This document shows, piece by piece, positions 1 to 6,942 of a stretch of 13,044 nt of DNA. A model generated the notes under the pieces. That model saw only the letters and a list, made by a program, of their open reading frames with translations, had not been told where the DNA came from and ran no database searches. This stretch comes from an uncultured Duncaniella sp. (GTDB lineage: Bacteria; Bacteroidota; Bacteroidia; Bacteroidales; Muribaculaceae). Position 1 is the stretch's first letter. Each line of letters opens with the position of its first letter. The stretch spans positions 1 through 13,044 of the forward strand of contig CAJUIX010000038.1 of NCBI GenBank assembly GCA_910586665.1. The letters run 5' to 3'. Position numbers and translations under genes: made by a program.

Positions 1-54
1 GCACAGGGGTCAATTTAAATAATTTCATGGGGGTCAATTTGTTGGGAATTTCCA
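1..54. mobile_element. Terminal fragment of an IS21-family insertion sequence (partial)
   Basis: The 11-base word GGGGTCAATTT occurs twice, at 6-16 and 30-40, exactly 24 bases apart. Read on the minus strand the block starts TGGAAATTCC and continues through two AAATTGACCCC units. IS21-family elements typically start with TG, end with CA, and carry several short repeats near each end that bind their transposase; the CA at 53-54 fits such an end. The block also interrupts the recombinase reading frame just where its catalytic domain begins, which supports a real boundary at 54/55. No istA or istB coding sequence is in view, so the family call rests only on the repeat layout and the end dinucleotide. 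Confidence 0.55.
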
Positions 55-757
55 GCATTATTAAATCACGGGTAACACTTTCCATTGAAGCATCTATATC
101 AAGGTCTCTGAGCTTTTTGACCTGCTCAGTTGTAAGCCAAACATCCCTTATGCCAGCTTCAGGGTAGACATACTCCTCAAACGGACGGAAATCAAACGGC
201 ACATACTTGCATCTTCGTGCATAGACCACGAGTTTTGACAGCAATGCCATTTTCGTTCTTATAGTGGAATCACTGTTGCCTATTGATCGAAGATATTTTT
301 CCAATGCCATTATTTTTGCATATCCAAGCTTCTTAATATCATAATCATCCCCTAAGAATACAGATATTGAGGTATAGCAGCATTTGGCAAGGCATATAGA
401 CTTTTCAGCAAGTCTCGCCGTCGATATATACTCATTGAAGAGACCTCTGATGTCAGTTGGTATCTGATCCTTATGCAGTATCATCTGCACAATCTCAGAG
501 GCAGACAAAGCATTTATGTATTCTATTTTGCTTATATACTCCTCCACCCTTGAGACGAACAGTCTCAACTGCGTGTTTTTGAACAAAGCATCCGGCCGCT
601 TGACCACCATTCCATTTTTGAACTGGCCTTTTGAGGAGATAGTCACCCCGGTATTTATATACCGTGTGTCTCCATTATGTGCGATAGAAAGCTTTATGTC
701 GAGAATATTATCTTTCCTGACCTTATTGTATAATACTCGTAAGTCCAAATTGGGCAT
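55..757 (-). pseudogene. Tyrosine recombinase/integrase, truncated before its catalytic core
   Basis: Translating the minus strand from ATG at 757 gives about 234 residues beginning MPNLDLRVLYNKVRKD. The order fits a Bacteroidetes integrase of a conjugative or mobilisable element. An arm-type DNA-binding beta domain lies at about 1-75 (LDIKLSIAHNGDTRYINTGV is typical). A helical SAM-like core-binding domain lies at about 100-195. The catalytic domain begins near VWLTTEQVKKLRDLDI and stops at TRDLIML, where intact proteins continue into the first catalytic Arg region. The R, H/K, H/W, R and Tyr catalytic residues are all absent. The frame stays open through the presumed IS end to position 1, adding a foreign tail with LTPMKLFKLTP. 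The fragment should be unable to recombine DNA. The call comes from domain style, not from catalytic motifs. Confidence 0.72.
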
Positions 758-980
758 AAGTGATTGATTTTAACATTTTTTCAGACAATTATTGGGACAA
801 TAGGCGAGTTTTAGAACAATCGCACCACCATTACAATGCCTTAAAATCGGGGTCAATCCGAAAAATCGGACAATTGAATATCGTCATTTTTGACATTATT
901 TTTGGTTATATTGATAAAAAATCGCCTTATTTCTCGTCTTTAGTTACTAATGTAAACAACAAATGTTCAGTTGGTTACAT
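758..980. other. Gene-poor stretch between integrase remnant and sodB terminator
   Basis: This AT-rich stretch holds no convincing gene. The only open frame is low-complexity and continues antisense into the sodB end. There is a small hairpin (TCCGA 857-861, TCGGA 866-870) and a single GGGGTCAAT word at 849-857 that resembles part of the IS repeat unit at the left edge but lacks its second half. No Bacteroidetes promoter for the integrase could be identified here. If the integrase belongs to an integrated element, the element-chromosome junction may lie in this stretch, but no attachment site can be recognised without a second copy. Confidence 0.4.
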
Positions 981-1014
981 AAAAAAAGAGAGGGGGTCTC
1001 ACGACTGCCTCTCT
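981..1014 (-). terminator. Intrinsic terminator of sodB
   Basis: AGAGAGG at 987-993 pairs with CCTCTCT at 1008-1014 around a 14-base loop. On the minus strand the stem is followed by seven T residues (the A run at 981-987). It lies about 80 bases beyond the sodB stop codon and points the same way, so it most likely ends that transcript. Confidence 0.8.
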
Positions 1015-1096
1015 CTCCATTCATCACATTATGCTTATTTTAGTGCTATTTTATGTATTACTTTCTTTATTGTATGTTTCTTAGCGGTTTCATTAG

Positions 1097-1675
1097 TTAT
1101 ATGTAGCGACTCGAAACGATGTCCCAGTCGACGATTTTCCAAAGTTCCTTGAGGGCGTCGAGGCGGCGGTTGCGATAGTCGATGTAATAGGCGTGCTCCC
1201 ATACGTCGAATACCAACAGCGGGGTCAGGCCCTCGCAAAGCGGGTTGGCGGCATTTGATGCCTGGGTTATGAAGAGCTTCCCGTCCTTGTCCTTCGAGAG
1301 CCATACCCAACCGGAGCCGAACAATGATGCTCCAGCGTCCTCAAACTCCTTCTTGAACTGATCGAATGAGCCGAATTGCTCATCGATAGCCTTTCTCAGA
1401 TGTCCTTCAGGCTCATGATTGCCGTCGGGAGAGAATGAGAAGAAGTAGAATATATGGTTCCACGCCTGGGAGGCGTTGTTGAAGAGGGGACCGGACGAGG
1501 AAGTTATGATTTCCTCAAGCTCCATATCCTCATATTTTGTATCCTTTATCAGCCGGTTAAGATTATCAATATAAGTCTTTTCATGCTTTCCATAGTGATA
1601 ATCTACTGTCTCTTTCGAGATAACAGGTGCCAAGGCATCGTTGGCATACGGAAGGTCAGGAAGTGTATAAATCAT
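1097..1675 (-). CDS. sodB: Superoxide dismutase, Fe/Mn family (iron or cambialistic type)
   Basis: The 192-residue product is the usual length for a bacterial Fe/Mn superoxide dismutase, which converts superoxide to hydrogen peroxide and oxygen. It has no signal peptide, so it is cytoplasmic. All four metal ligands are visible: His27 (in YHYGKH), His74 (in WNH), Asp157 and His161 (in DVWEHAYYIDYRN). Gln70 in the NNASQAWNH segment occupies the glutamine position characteristic of Fe-type enzymes; related Bacteroides and Porphyromonas proteins are known to work with either iron or manganese. The ATG at 1675 gives the canonical start (IYTLPDLPYANDALAP). The gene is single: it diverges from the yitT-type gene and ends in its own terminator. 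I saw no convincing TAnnTTTG promoter in the 137-base divergent gap. Metal preference cannot be decided from sequence alone. Confidence 0.97.
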   Translation of the reverse strand: MIYTLPDLPYANDALAPVISKETVDYHYGKHEKTYIDNLNRLIKDTKYEDMELEEIITSSSGPLFNNASQAWNHIFYFFSFSPDGNHEPEGHLRKAIDEQFGSFDQFKKEFEDAGASLFGSGWVWLSKDKDGKLFITQASNAANPLCEGLTPLLVFDVWEHAYYIDYRNRRLDALKELWKIVDWDIVSSRYI

Positions 1676-1762
1676 AGTTATATTTTTTAGTTGTTATACT
1701 CTAAAAACGCCTGCTGGTGACGATAGTTCGCTGTAGGTCTGTTAAATTTCTTCAAGAAATGC

Positions 1763-1793
1763 TTTGATTCACTATTATTAAAGGCTAACTTTG
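1763..1793 (+). promoter_or_regulatory. Bacteroidetes-type promoter of the yitT-family gene
   Basis: TTTG at 1763-1766 and TAACTTTG at 1786-1793 are separated by 19 bases, matching the -33 and -7 elements used by the primary sigma factor of Bacteroidetes. Transcription would begin just past 1797, leaving a leader of roughly 15 bases before the ATG at 1813. Confidence 0.85.
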
Positions 1794-1812
1794 CCGAAAA
1801 TTTCACCAATCC

Positions 1813-2754
1813 ATGAATCCACTCGTCAATCTCATAAAGCGCCCCTCATTCGGCAACAGCCTGAAAGACTGGACAGCTATCGTGCTCGGCATAGCCATAT
1901 ATGCTATCGGCTTCACAGTGTTTATCCTCCCCCACCACATAGTCATCGGCGGAATGGCGGGCTTCAGCACACTTATATATTATGCCACCGGCGGACTGCT
2001 CCCCGTGGCCGCTGTCATGTATGGCACAAACATCCTGCTGCTGATCTGCGGCTACAAGTACCTCGGCAAAGGCTTCGTAATACGCACCATTTTCGGTACA
2101 ACGCTGCTGTCGCTACTTATTGGCGCGCTAGAGGGATACTTCACCACCCACCCGCCGCTCGTGACGAGCGCGCCGATGAGCGTCATGATGGGCGCCGTCC
2201 TACTCGGCCTCGGAATCGGCATCTATTACAGCCACCACGGCACTACGGGGGGCACCGATATCGTGGCGGCAATAATGTCGCACATAAGTGACATAAGCAT
2301 GGGGCGAGTAATGATGATTATCGACGTGTCGATTGTCTCGCTCTCCTTCTTCCTCCCATTCGACGGCGACATGGAGGCCCGTGTGCAGGCAAGGACGCAG
2401 ACAATCATATTCGGACTGCTCTGTATAGTCATATATTCATGGCTCGCCGACAAATACATAGCCCAGGGGCGTCAGACCATACAGTTTATAATCCTATCCG
2501 AGAAATGGGAGGAAATAGCCCACCGTATCACTCATGAGACGGGGCGCGGAGCCACCGTTTGGGACGCACAGGGCTACTGGACCGGCGACCCGAAGAAGCT
2601 GATGCTCGTGTGGTGCCGTCAGACCAACGCCTATGATATATACCGAATAGTCCACGAGGTCGACGAACAGGCCTATGTGACCACCTCGATAGTCCGAAGC
2701 GTCTACGGCAACGGATTCGACCGCTTGAAAATCAAGAAATCGAACCACTCATAG
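1813..2754 (+). CDS. YitT family membrane protein (DUF161 + DUF2179)
   Basis: This 313-residue inner-membrane protein has about five or six hydrophobic segments in its first two-thirds (about 21-39, 44-60, 64-80, 90-108, 122-139 and 196-210). It then has a soluble C-terminal domain (about 225-303). The membrane part contains the GGxxG-rich loops of the YitT/DUF161 family (IGGMAGFST at 45-53, TTGGTDIVAAI at 144-154). The C-terminal part matches DUF2179, with RGATVWDAQGYWTGDPKK at 245-262 and a conserved ending near SVYGNGF. The family's transported substrate and role are not established. Start: the ATG at 1813 lies just downstream of a strong promoter. The gene is transcribed alone and ends at a hairpin shared with the convergent peptidase gene. 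I assign no gene symbol because the family has several paralogues per genome. Confidence 0.93.
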   Translation: MNPLVNLIKRPSFGNSLKDWTAIVLGIAIYAIGFTVFILPHHIVIGGMAGFSTLIYYATGGLLPVAAVMYGTNILLLICGYKYLGKGFVIRTIFGTTLLSLLIGALEGYFTTHPPLVTSAPMSVMMGAVLLGLGIGIYYSHHGTTGGTDIVAAIMSHISDISMGRVMMIIDVSIVSLSFFLPFDGDMEARVQARTQTIIFGLLCIVIYSWLADKYIAQGRQTIQFIILSEKWEEIAHRITHETGRGATVWDAQGYWTGDPKKLMLVWCRQTNAYDIYRIVHEVDEQAYVTTSIVRSVYGNGFDRLKIKKSNHS

Positions 2755-2778
2755 TTATAAAATCATTCATCACATGTG

Positions 2779-2812
2779 AAAAAAGACAGCCCGGCATCGG
2801 ACTGTCTTTTTT
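2779..2812. terminator. Bidirectional intrinsic terminator between yitT-type and peptidase genes
   Basis: AAAAAAGACAG at 2779-2789 and CTGTCTTTTTT at 2802-2812 are perfect inverted repeats around a 12-base loop. The A run and T run give a U tract on either strand. It sits between two convergent stop codons (2754 and 2832), so it can serve both genes. Confidence 0.92.
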
Positions 2813-2831
2813 CATGATTATAATATTCTTA

Positions 2832-4238
2832 TTATTCCTCAGGAGCGAACATCGGATCCCACGGCGGGAGGAGTGTCGGGGTCTGATAGAGCACTTTCTC
2901 CACCTTCGGAAGGAGATATTTCTTATTGACCACGAGTCGGAACATGTATTCGTCAAACCACTTGTCGGTCATGATGAGGTGGCCGTCGTTAGCACCCTTG
3001 CCCCAGCTGTTCTCGACCATCCACTTCTTGGGAGCGCCCTTCTCGTCAAGATCGACGGCCACGAGGGTCATCGCATGTGACGAAGCCGATGAATGTGTCT
3101 GGATTCTCTGGGCCTTGTTCATGCCGAACTTTGTGTCGAAGAGAGAATCATAGTCAAAGTTATCAAGGTCGAGGACGCCTCTGTCCTTGTCGAGGAACTT
3201 GCGCACATCGCAGGAGAAGTACATAGCATTGTTATCCTTGATAGATGCGATAGCCATGTCCTTTATATCCTCCATAGGCAGATTGACGTAAGTCCAGTTG
3301 TATCCGTCGTAACCGTGGCGGTCAAATTCAATCTCATAAAGCTTGTAATACTCGCGGGTCGGGTCGTTCATGAGCATCACATAGTCCTTTTTAAGGTCGT
3401 TGCCGGCAAAGGTCTTGTAGAACGACTGCGGGGTATATGTCTCGGTGCTCACAGCATTGCCGTCCTTGTCGCGGCGCGTCCATGTGAACTCTGTCGGGGG
3501 CTCACCTATATTTAATGCGAGGAGACGGTACACTTCCGAAAGCATTTCTTTCTTGCGGGCTTCGAGAGCGGCTGCAGAGGCGCCCTCCTTGGCGAGGCGT
3601 CGCAGTTCGAGACCGTCCTCACTCAGTCTGAGCTTCATCAGCGCACGCATCTGCGAGGTAGCCCTCGTGCTCTGAGTCTCACCCATTACTTCGATAGGCA
3701 CCACGCCGTATTTCATCAGATTGTCGGCTATACCAGTGTACTGGCCACCGTCATTCAATGAATTTCTAAAGAGCCAGTCAACCTTTCGGTCATCGTCGGG
3801 AAGGGATGCAGTGTCGATTATACCTTGCAGGAACAGATTTGACTTCTCGAGCTGGTCCCAGAAAAAATTGTAGCTCTGCGACAGTTCGAGCATGGGCAGA
3901 TTGTGCTCGGCCATCATCTGCGCACGCAGCACATTCAGGCCTGTGAACAGCCAGCAACGCCCCGAGGAGCGCTGATTGGTGATGCCCTTGCTCTTCACAC
4001 GGTGTGAGAAATGGTTGTCGAAATTGTTCTTGTTGGCATGGTTAACAGCCAGGTCACTGATGGCATTGTTGGCAATGGCATTGTGGATTGCCTTGGTATA
4101 AGGCTTTTTCGCGTAGGCTTCATGGAATTTAGCTATGTCCTCATTGGTAATTCCACCTTTCGCTGCCGGGTCTGCCGCCATTGCGACAGGAAGCGTCATC
4201 GAAAACGCAACTCCGAATAGTAATATAGATTTAAGCAT
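2832..4238 (-). CDS. Exported C1-family aminopeptidase (PepC / bleomycin hydrolase type)
   Basis: This 468-residue papain-fold cysteine peptidase belongs to the bleomycin hydrolase/PepC branch, whose members trim N-terminal amino acids from peptides. The catalytic set is complete: Gln89 (ITNQRSSGRCW), Cys95, His388 (SSHAMTLVAVD) and Asn410 (WMVENSWGKG). The long insert between the Cys and His halves, the segments SQSYNFFWDQLEKSN and NDGGQY, and the ending LLPPWDPMFAPEE are typical of this branch; in known members the C-terminal arm reaches into the active site and limits cutting. Unlike the cytosolic enzymes of Firmicutes and yeast, this protein begins with a hydrophobic signal peptide (1-21, cut likely after AMA), so it should act in the periplasm. 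The ATG at 4238 is the only start that includes this signal. The gene stands alone between a shared terminator and a divergent tRNA-Cys. Confidence 0.93.
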   Translation of the reverse strand: MLKSILLFGVAFSMTLPVAMAADPAAKGGITNEDIAKFHEAYAKKPYTKAIHNAIANNAISDLAVNHANKNNFDNHFSHRVKSKGITNQRSSGRCWLFTGLNVLRAQMMAEHNLPMLELSQSYNFFWDQLEKSNLFLQGIIDTASLPDDDRKVDWLFRNSLNDGGQYTGIADNLMKYGVVPIEVMGETQSTRATSQMRALMKLRLSEDGLELRRLAKEGASAAALEARKKEMLSEVYRLLALNIGEPPTEFTWTRRDKDGNAVSTETYTPQSFYKTFAGNDLKKDYVMLMNDPTREYYKLYEIEFDRHGYDGYNWTYVNLPMEDIKDMAIASIKDNNAMYFSCDVRKFLDKDRGVLDLDNFDYDSLFDTKFGMNKAQRIQTHSSASSHAMTLVAVDLDEKGAPKKWMVENSWGKGANDGHLIMTDKWFDEYMFRLVVNKKYLLPKVEKVLYQTPTLLPPWDPMFAPEE

Positions 4239-4276
4239 TAACGTGAAAAAATATGATTGATTGAATGATTATTAGG

Positions 4277-4284
4277 CAAATTTA
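4277..4284 (-). promoter_or_regulatory. Probable -7 promoter element of the peptidase gene
   Basis: Read on the minus strand, the bases are TAAATTTG, a full match to TAnnTTTG, 38 bases upstream of the peptidase start codon. No exact TTTG lies at the usual -33 distance, so only half of the promoter is supported. Confidence 0.55.
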
Positions 4285-4351
4285 ATAATAATTCCCGAAC
4301 AGTGGAAATAATATCGAAATAAAAATGTGACATGAAATTTTTGTGAAAATA

Positions 4352-4383
4352 TTTGCACATTCCAAAAATATCACCTACCTTTG
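4352..4383 (+). promoter_or_regulatory. Promoter of tRNA-Cys
   Basis: TTTG at 4352-4355 and TACCTTTG at 4376-4383 are separated by 20 bases, matching both Bacteroidetes promoter elements. The tRNA begins 21 bases beyond, at 4405, leaving a short 5' leader for RNase P to remove. Confidence 0.85.
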
Positions 4384-4404
4384 CACTCGTTAAAACTACG
4401 GCAT

Positions 4405-4478
4405 GGTTCCTTGGCCGAGTGGTTAGGCACCGGTCTGCAAAACCGTTTACAGCAGTTCGATTCTGCTAGGAACCTCCA
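4405..4478 (+). tRNA. tRNA-Cys (GCA anticodon)
   Basis: The 74 bases, including an encoded CCA end, fold as a cloverleaf. The acceptor stem GGTTCCT pairs with AGGAACC. The D arm is GCC-GAGTGGTTA-GGC. The anticodon loop CTGCAAA contains GCA and so reads cysteine codons. The T arm is AGCAG-TTCGATT-CTGCT. It is a lone tRNA gene with its own promoter and a strong terminator immediately behind it. The long open frame that runs through it into the amylase is not translated from here. Confidence 0.96.
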
Positions 4479-4481
4479 GCC

Positions 4482-4522
4482 AAGCTCCGAGACCATCCAA
4501 CGAAGGTTTCGGGGCTTTTTTT
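4482..4522 (+). terminator. Intrinsic terminator of tRNA-Cys
   Basis: AGCTCCGAGACC at 4483-4494 pairs along its full 12 bases (two G-T pairs) with GGTTTCGGGGCT at 4505-4516, with a 10-base loop. A run of seven T residues, 4516-4522, follows. It closes the tRNA transcript before the amylase gene. Confidence 0.92.
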
Positions 4523-4578
4523 GTATAATGCTTCAAGCTAATACTTTACCCAATCTTTCCAAACACTTACTTACACAC

Positions 4579-6036
4579 ATGAATTTCAAAATCTTCTTCC
4601 TCGGACTCATCGCGTCGCTCCTCGGACGCAACGTAGGCAACGCTGCCGCCTCGGTCGACGACCCGCGACAACTCGTGATTTATCAAATCATGGTGGCCTC
4701 CTTCCAGCACGCTCCTGACGGCGCTCCCGGCTACAAGGCTATGTGGGGACCCGACGACGCTATCAAAAACGGGAATCTGCGCGGAATCATAAAGGCGCTC
4801 GACCACATAAAGAGCCTCGGGGCAAACGCTATATGGATGACCCCGATTTTCGACAGCACAAAGGCCGACGGCGGTGAAAAGCTCCAGGCCACAGGCTATT
4901 TCACCAATGACTACTTCTCCATCGACCCTAACTTCGGTACGGAGGATGACCTTCGCGAACTTGTCGACGAGGCACACAAGCGCGGAATCCATGTAATCCT
5001 CGACGGCGTCTTCGGACACCACGGCGGTGTGACCAAACCTTCCCCTGCCGGCAATGAAATCAAGTCAGAATGGGTATTGTGCGACCGCGGCGAAGAGGGC
5101 GGCAAGGGGAATGTGGCATATCCCGAATCACTCGATTACTTCAAAGAGGTGGCAACCTACTGGATTGATAAGTTCGGCATCGACGGCTGGCGCCTCGACC
5201 AGGCATACCAGGCAATGCAGGGAGGCCACAACTATTGGACTAAAATCCGCCAGTCGGTCGACTCAATCACCGCCGCCCGTAAGGCCAATGGCGAGAAATG
5301 GGGCACTCTCGGCTACATGGTCGGTGAGGACTGGGGCACTGCCGACGTCATCAACAAAGGGGTCTACCGCGACGGCGGACTGAAAAGCGCATTTGACTTC
5401 GACGGCAAAATTCTCATAAGCGGAGCCATGCAGGAGCTTGGTTCCGAGGGGCTTGAAAATGGATGGGACGATGTGATAACCGTACTCTCCCCTCCCTCCT
5501 CGCGCGGCTATCTCAACGACTCCGTCATGCCCAACCTCTTCCTCTCAAACCATGACGGCTACCGCCTGGCCGACCACTTCGACCCGGCCGATCCGTTGTT
5601 CTACCGCAAGCTTATGACACGCAATGCCATACTTGCCGCCTACCCCGGCCCTGTAACACTCTACTATGGCGACGAATATGCCGACCTCAGCCGCAACTCC
5701 GTTGGTGCGCAGAAGGACAATATAGCCCGCACGACCGGCCACCTGAAGCCCCGCAACAAGGCTGAGAAGGAATTGAAGGAATATATCTCGCATGTGATGA
5801 ATTTCCGTCATGACAACCCCGCCGTATGGCGCGGGGAGACAAGCTTTTACTCCTACTCGCCTGTTGAAGGGTCGAATGTGCTCGTGGTCAACAAGCTCGA
5901 CAAACCGACAGGCAACAGCATCGCAGTCATTTTCAGCGATATAGACATTACCGTCCCCCTTGCCGGAGCCAAAGAGCCCGTCGAGGTCAAGGCTTGGATT
6001 CCCGAATTCGTCCGGCTTAGAGAAGGGATGAAATAA
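4579..6036 (+). CDS. Exported GH13 alpha-amylase family enzyme
   Basis: Starting at ATG 4579 gives 485 residues with a signal peptide (1-24, MNFKIFFLGLIASLLG then an Ala-rich cut region) and no lipobox Cys, so a periplasmic or secreted protein. GH13 enzymes hydrolyse alpha-glucans such as starch or glycogen through a TIM barrel. The four conserved regions are visible: LDGVFGHH (141-148); GWRLDQ with nucleophile Asp207; VGEDWG with acid/base Glu250; and FLSNHD with transition-state Asp326. IWMTPIFDS and TGYFTNDYFSIDPNFG are the usual early barrel strands. A short beta domain closes the protein (about 415-485), with no carbohydrate-binding module. An in-frame ATG at 4528 would put 17 extra polar residues before the signal, so 4579 is preferred. 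No clear promoter lies between the tRNA terminator and the start. The exact substrate within GH13 is not resolved, and no SusC/SusD neighbours are present. Confidence 0.93.
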   Translation: MNFKIFFLGLIASLLGRNVGNAAASVDDPRQLVIYQIMVASFQHAPDGAPGYKAMWGPDDAIKNGNLRGIIKALDHIKSLGANAIWMTPIFDSTKADGGEKLQATGYFTNDYFSIDPNFGTEDDLRELVDEAHKRGIHVILDGVFGHHGGVTKPSPAGNEIKSEWVLCDRGEEGGKGNVAYPESLDYFKEVATYWIDKFGIDGWRLDQAYQAMQGGHNYWTKIRQSVDSITAARKANGEKWGTLGYMVGEDWGTADVINKGVYRDGGLKSAFDFDGKILISGAMQELGSEGLENGWDDVITVLSPPSSRGYLNDSVMPNLFLSNHDGYRLADHFDPADPLFYRKLMTRNAILAAYPGPVTLYYGDEYADLSRNSVGAQKDNIARTTGHLKPRNKAEKELKEYISHVMNFRHDNPAVWRGETSFYSYSPVEGSNVLVVNKLDKPTGNSIAVIFSDIDITVPLAGAKEPVEVKAWIPEFVRLREGMK

Positions 6037-6078
6037 AAAAATTTTAAGGGGCTTTTACTTTATCGCATCTTTTCGGCT

Positions 6079-6133
6079 ATAGCCATGATGTAACTTTGCG
6101 GTATAACTCAATCCGCAGAAACATCATGGCTAT
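6079..6133. repeat. Long imperfect palindrome between convergent genes, with an embedded promoter-like box
   Basis: A 13-base perfect inverted repeat (6079-6091 and 6121-6133, outer arms ATAGCCATGATGT and ACATCATGGCTAT) encloses a second stem (TTTGCGG 6095-6101 with CCGCAGA 6113-6119, one G-T pair). The whole folds as a hairpin of about 20 pairs with an 11-base loop. It lies between the stop codons of the convergent amylase and DUF2520 genes, so a transcript-ending or transcript-protecting hairpin is the simplest role, although only a weak T-rich stretch follows on the plus strand. TAACTTTG at 6091-6098 is also a perfect plus-strand -7 box, with no good -33 match. Confidence 0.7.
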
Positions 6134-6161
6134 TAATTTTATCAACTCAAAATCAGCAAAA

Positions 6162-6935
6162 TCAGCGTCTTTCTCTCATAATCTCGTCAGAAAGCATCGC
6201 ATAAAGCTCCTTATACCTCCCATCGAGAAGGGCGAGGTGAGCGTCTATAATCTTTCTGTCGCCCCGCGCCGCCGGCCCCGTCTGGGAAGACGCGGGCGAG
6301 TTGGCAAGCGCCTTTCTCAAAGTCTCCTCAAGCAGGGGCTGCAACACGCTGAAAGGCAGTCCGTCGGCTGCGAGCAACCTCTCGGCCACCGTCCAAAGAT
6401 AGTTGGTGAAATTACACGCAAAAACCGCGGAGATGTGCATCTTCTTGCGTGTCTCGCTGTCGGCATGGTAGACCGAGCTGAAAATCCGCGTGGCAAATTC
6501 CCGAATCTCCTCCTCGACCCTGTCGTCAGCCCCTTCTATGAAGATTGGGACTCGCTCCATGTCGAGTTCGACATCCTTGGAAAAAGTCTGAAGGGGATAG
6601 AACACCCCGTGGCGTGCCGACAACGGCACCAGAGCTTCCATGCCGACAGAGCCGGAAGTGTGAAGCCACAGTGCATTGTTAGGCTCGAGCGAGGCCACAA
6701 GCGTGGCGATAGCGTCGTCCTTGATGCTGATGACATAAATATCGGCATCGCGTCGAATGTCGGCGACACTGTCGGTTGCCGTCGCACCCGGAATCTGTCG
6801 GGCAAGCGCCTCGGCATTCTCAAGAGTGTGGCTGTAGACCTGCACCACCTCCCCGGCTCCAGAGGAGCAAAAAACAGGGGCAAGATGTGTCGCCACATTA
6901 CCTGCCCCGATCATTACTATCTTAGCTTTAGTCAT
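6162..6935 (-). CDS. Rossmann-fold / DUF2520 domain protein
   Basis: The 257-residue product has an N-terminal NAD(P)-binding Rossmann fold with a GAGNVA turn at 10-15 (IVMIGAGNVATHLAPVF), followed by strands such as ADIYVISIKDDAI and ALWLHTSGSVGMEAL. A helical C-terminal DUF2520 domain covers roughly 125-250 (RKKMHISAVFACNFTNYLWTVAE is characteristic). The fold resembles 6-phosphogluconate dehydrogenase-like and ketopantoate reductase-like oxidoreductases, but the reaction is unknown. I prefer ATG 6935, 7 bases after the nitroreductase stop, over an in-frame ATG at 6965 that overlaps that gene and adds ten unrelated residues. It is the last gene of the HU/SPOR-nitroreductase cluster. In many Bacteroidales this gene is followed by a KDO-8-phosphate phosphatase and a Maf-like protein; here it is followed only by the palindrome. 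Confidence 0.88.
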   Translation of the reverse strand: MTKAKIVMIGAGNVATHLAPVFCSSGAGEVVQVYSHTLENAEALARQIPGATATDSVADIRRDADIYVISIKDDAIATLVASLEPNNALWLHTSGSVGMEALVPLSARHGVFYPLQTFSKDVELDMERVPIFIEGADDRVEEEIREFATRIFSSVYHADSETRKKMHISAVFACNFTNYLWTVAERLLAADGLPFSVLQPLLEETLRKALANSPASSQTGPAARGDRKIIDAHLALLDGRYKELYAMLSDEIMRERR

Positions 6936-6942
6936 TATTTTT

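Noticed and set aside
849..857. Third GGGGTCAAT word as a second IS end
   Set aside because: Only nine bases match, there is no second unit 24 bases away, and no TG/CA boundary; probably chance.
1791..2291. 166-codon plus-strand frame overlapping the yitT-type gene
   Set aside because: It is His/Arg/Pro-rich and lies in another frame of a clear membrane protein gene.
4405..4478. tRNA-Cys as an attachment site for an integrated element
   Set aside because: There is no repeat of the tRNA 3' end elsewhere in the window, and the integrase remnant is 3.6 kb away across ordinary chromosomal genes.
4381..4578. N-terminal extension of the amylase frame through the tRNA-Cys
   Set aside because: It covers a complete tRNA and a strong terminator; the signal peptide beginning at 4579 gives the natural start.
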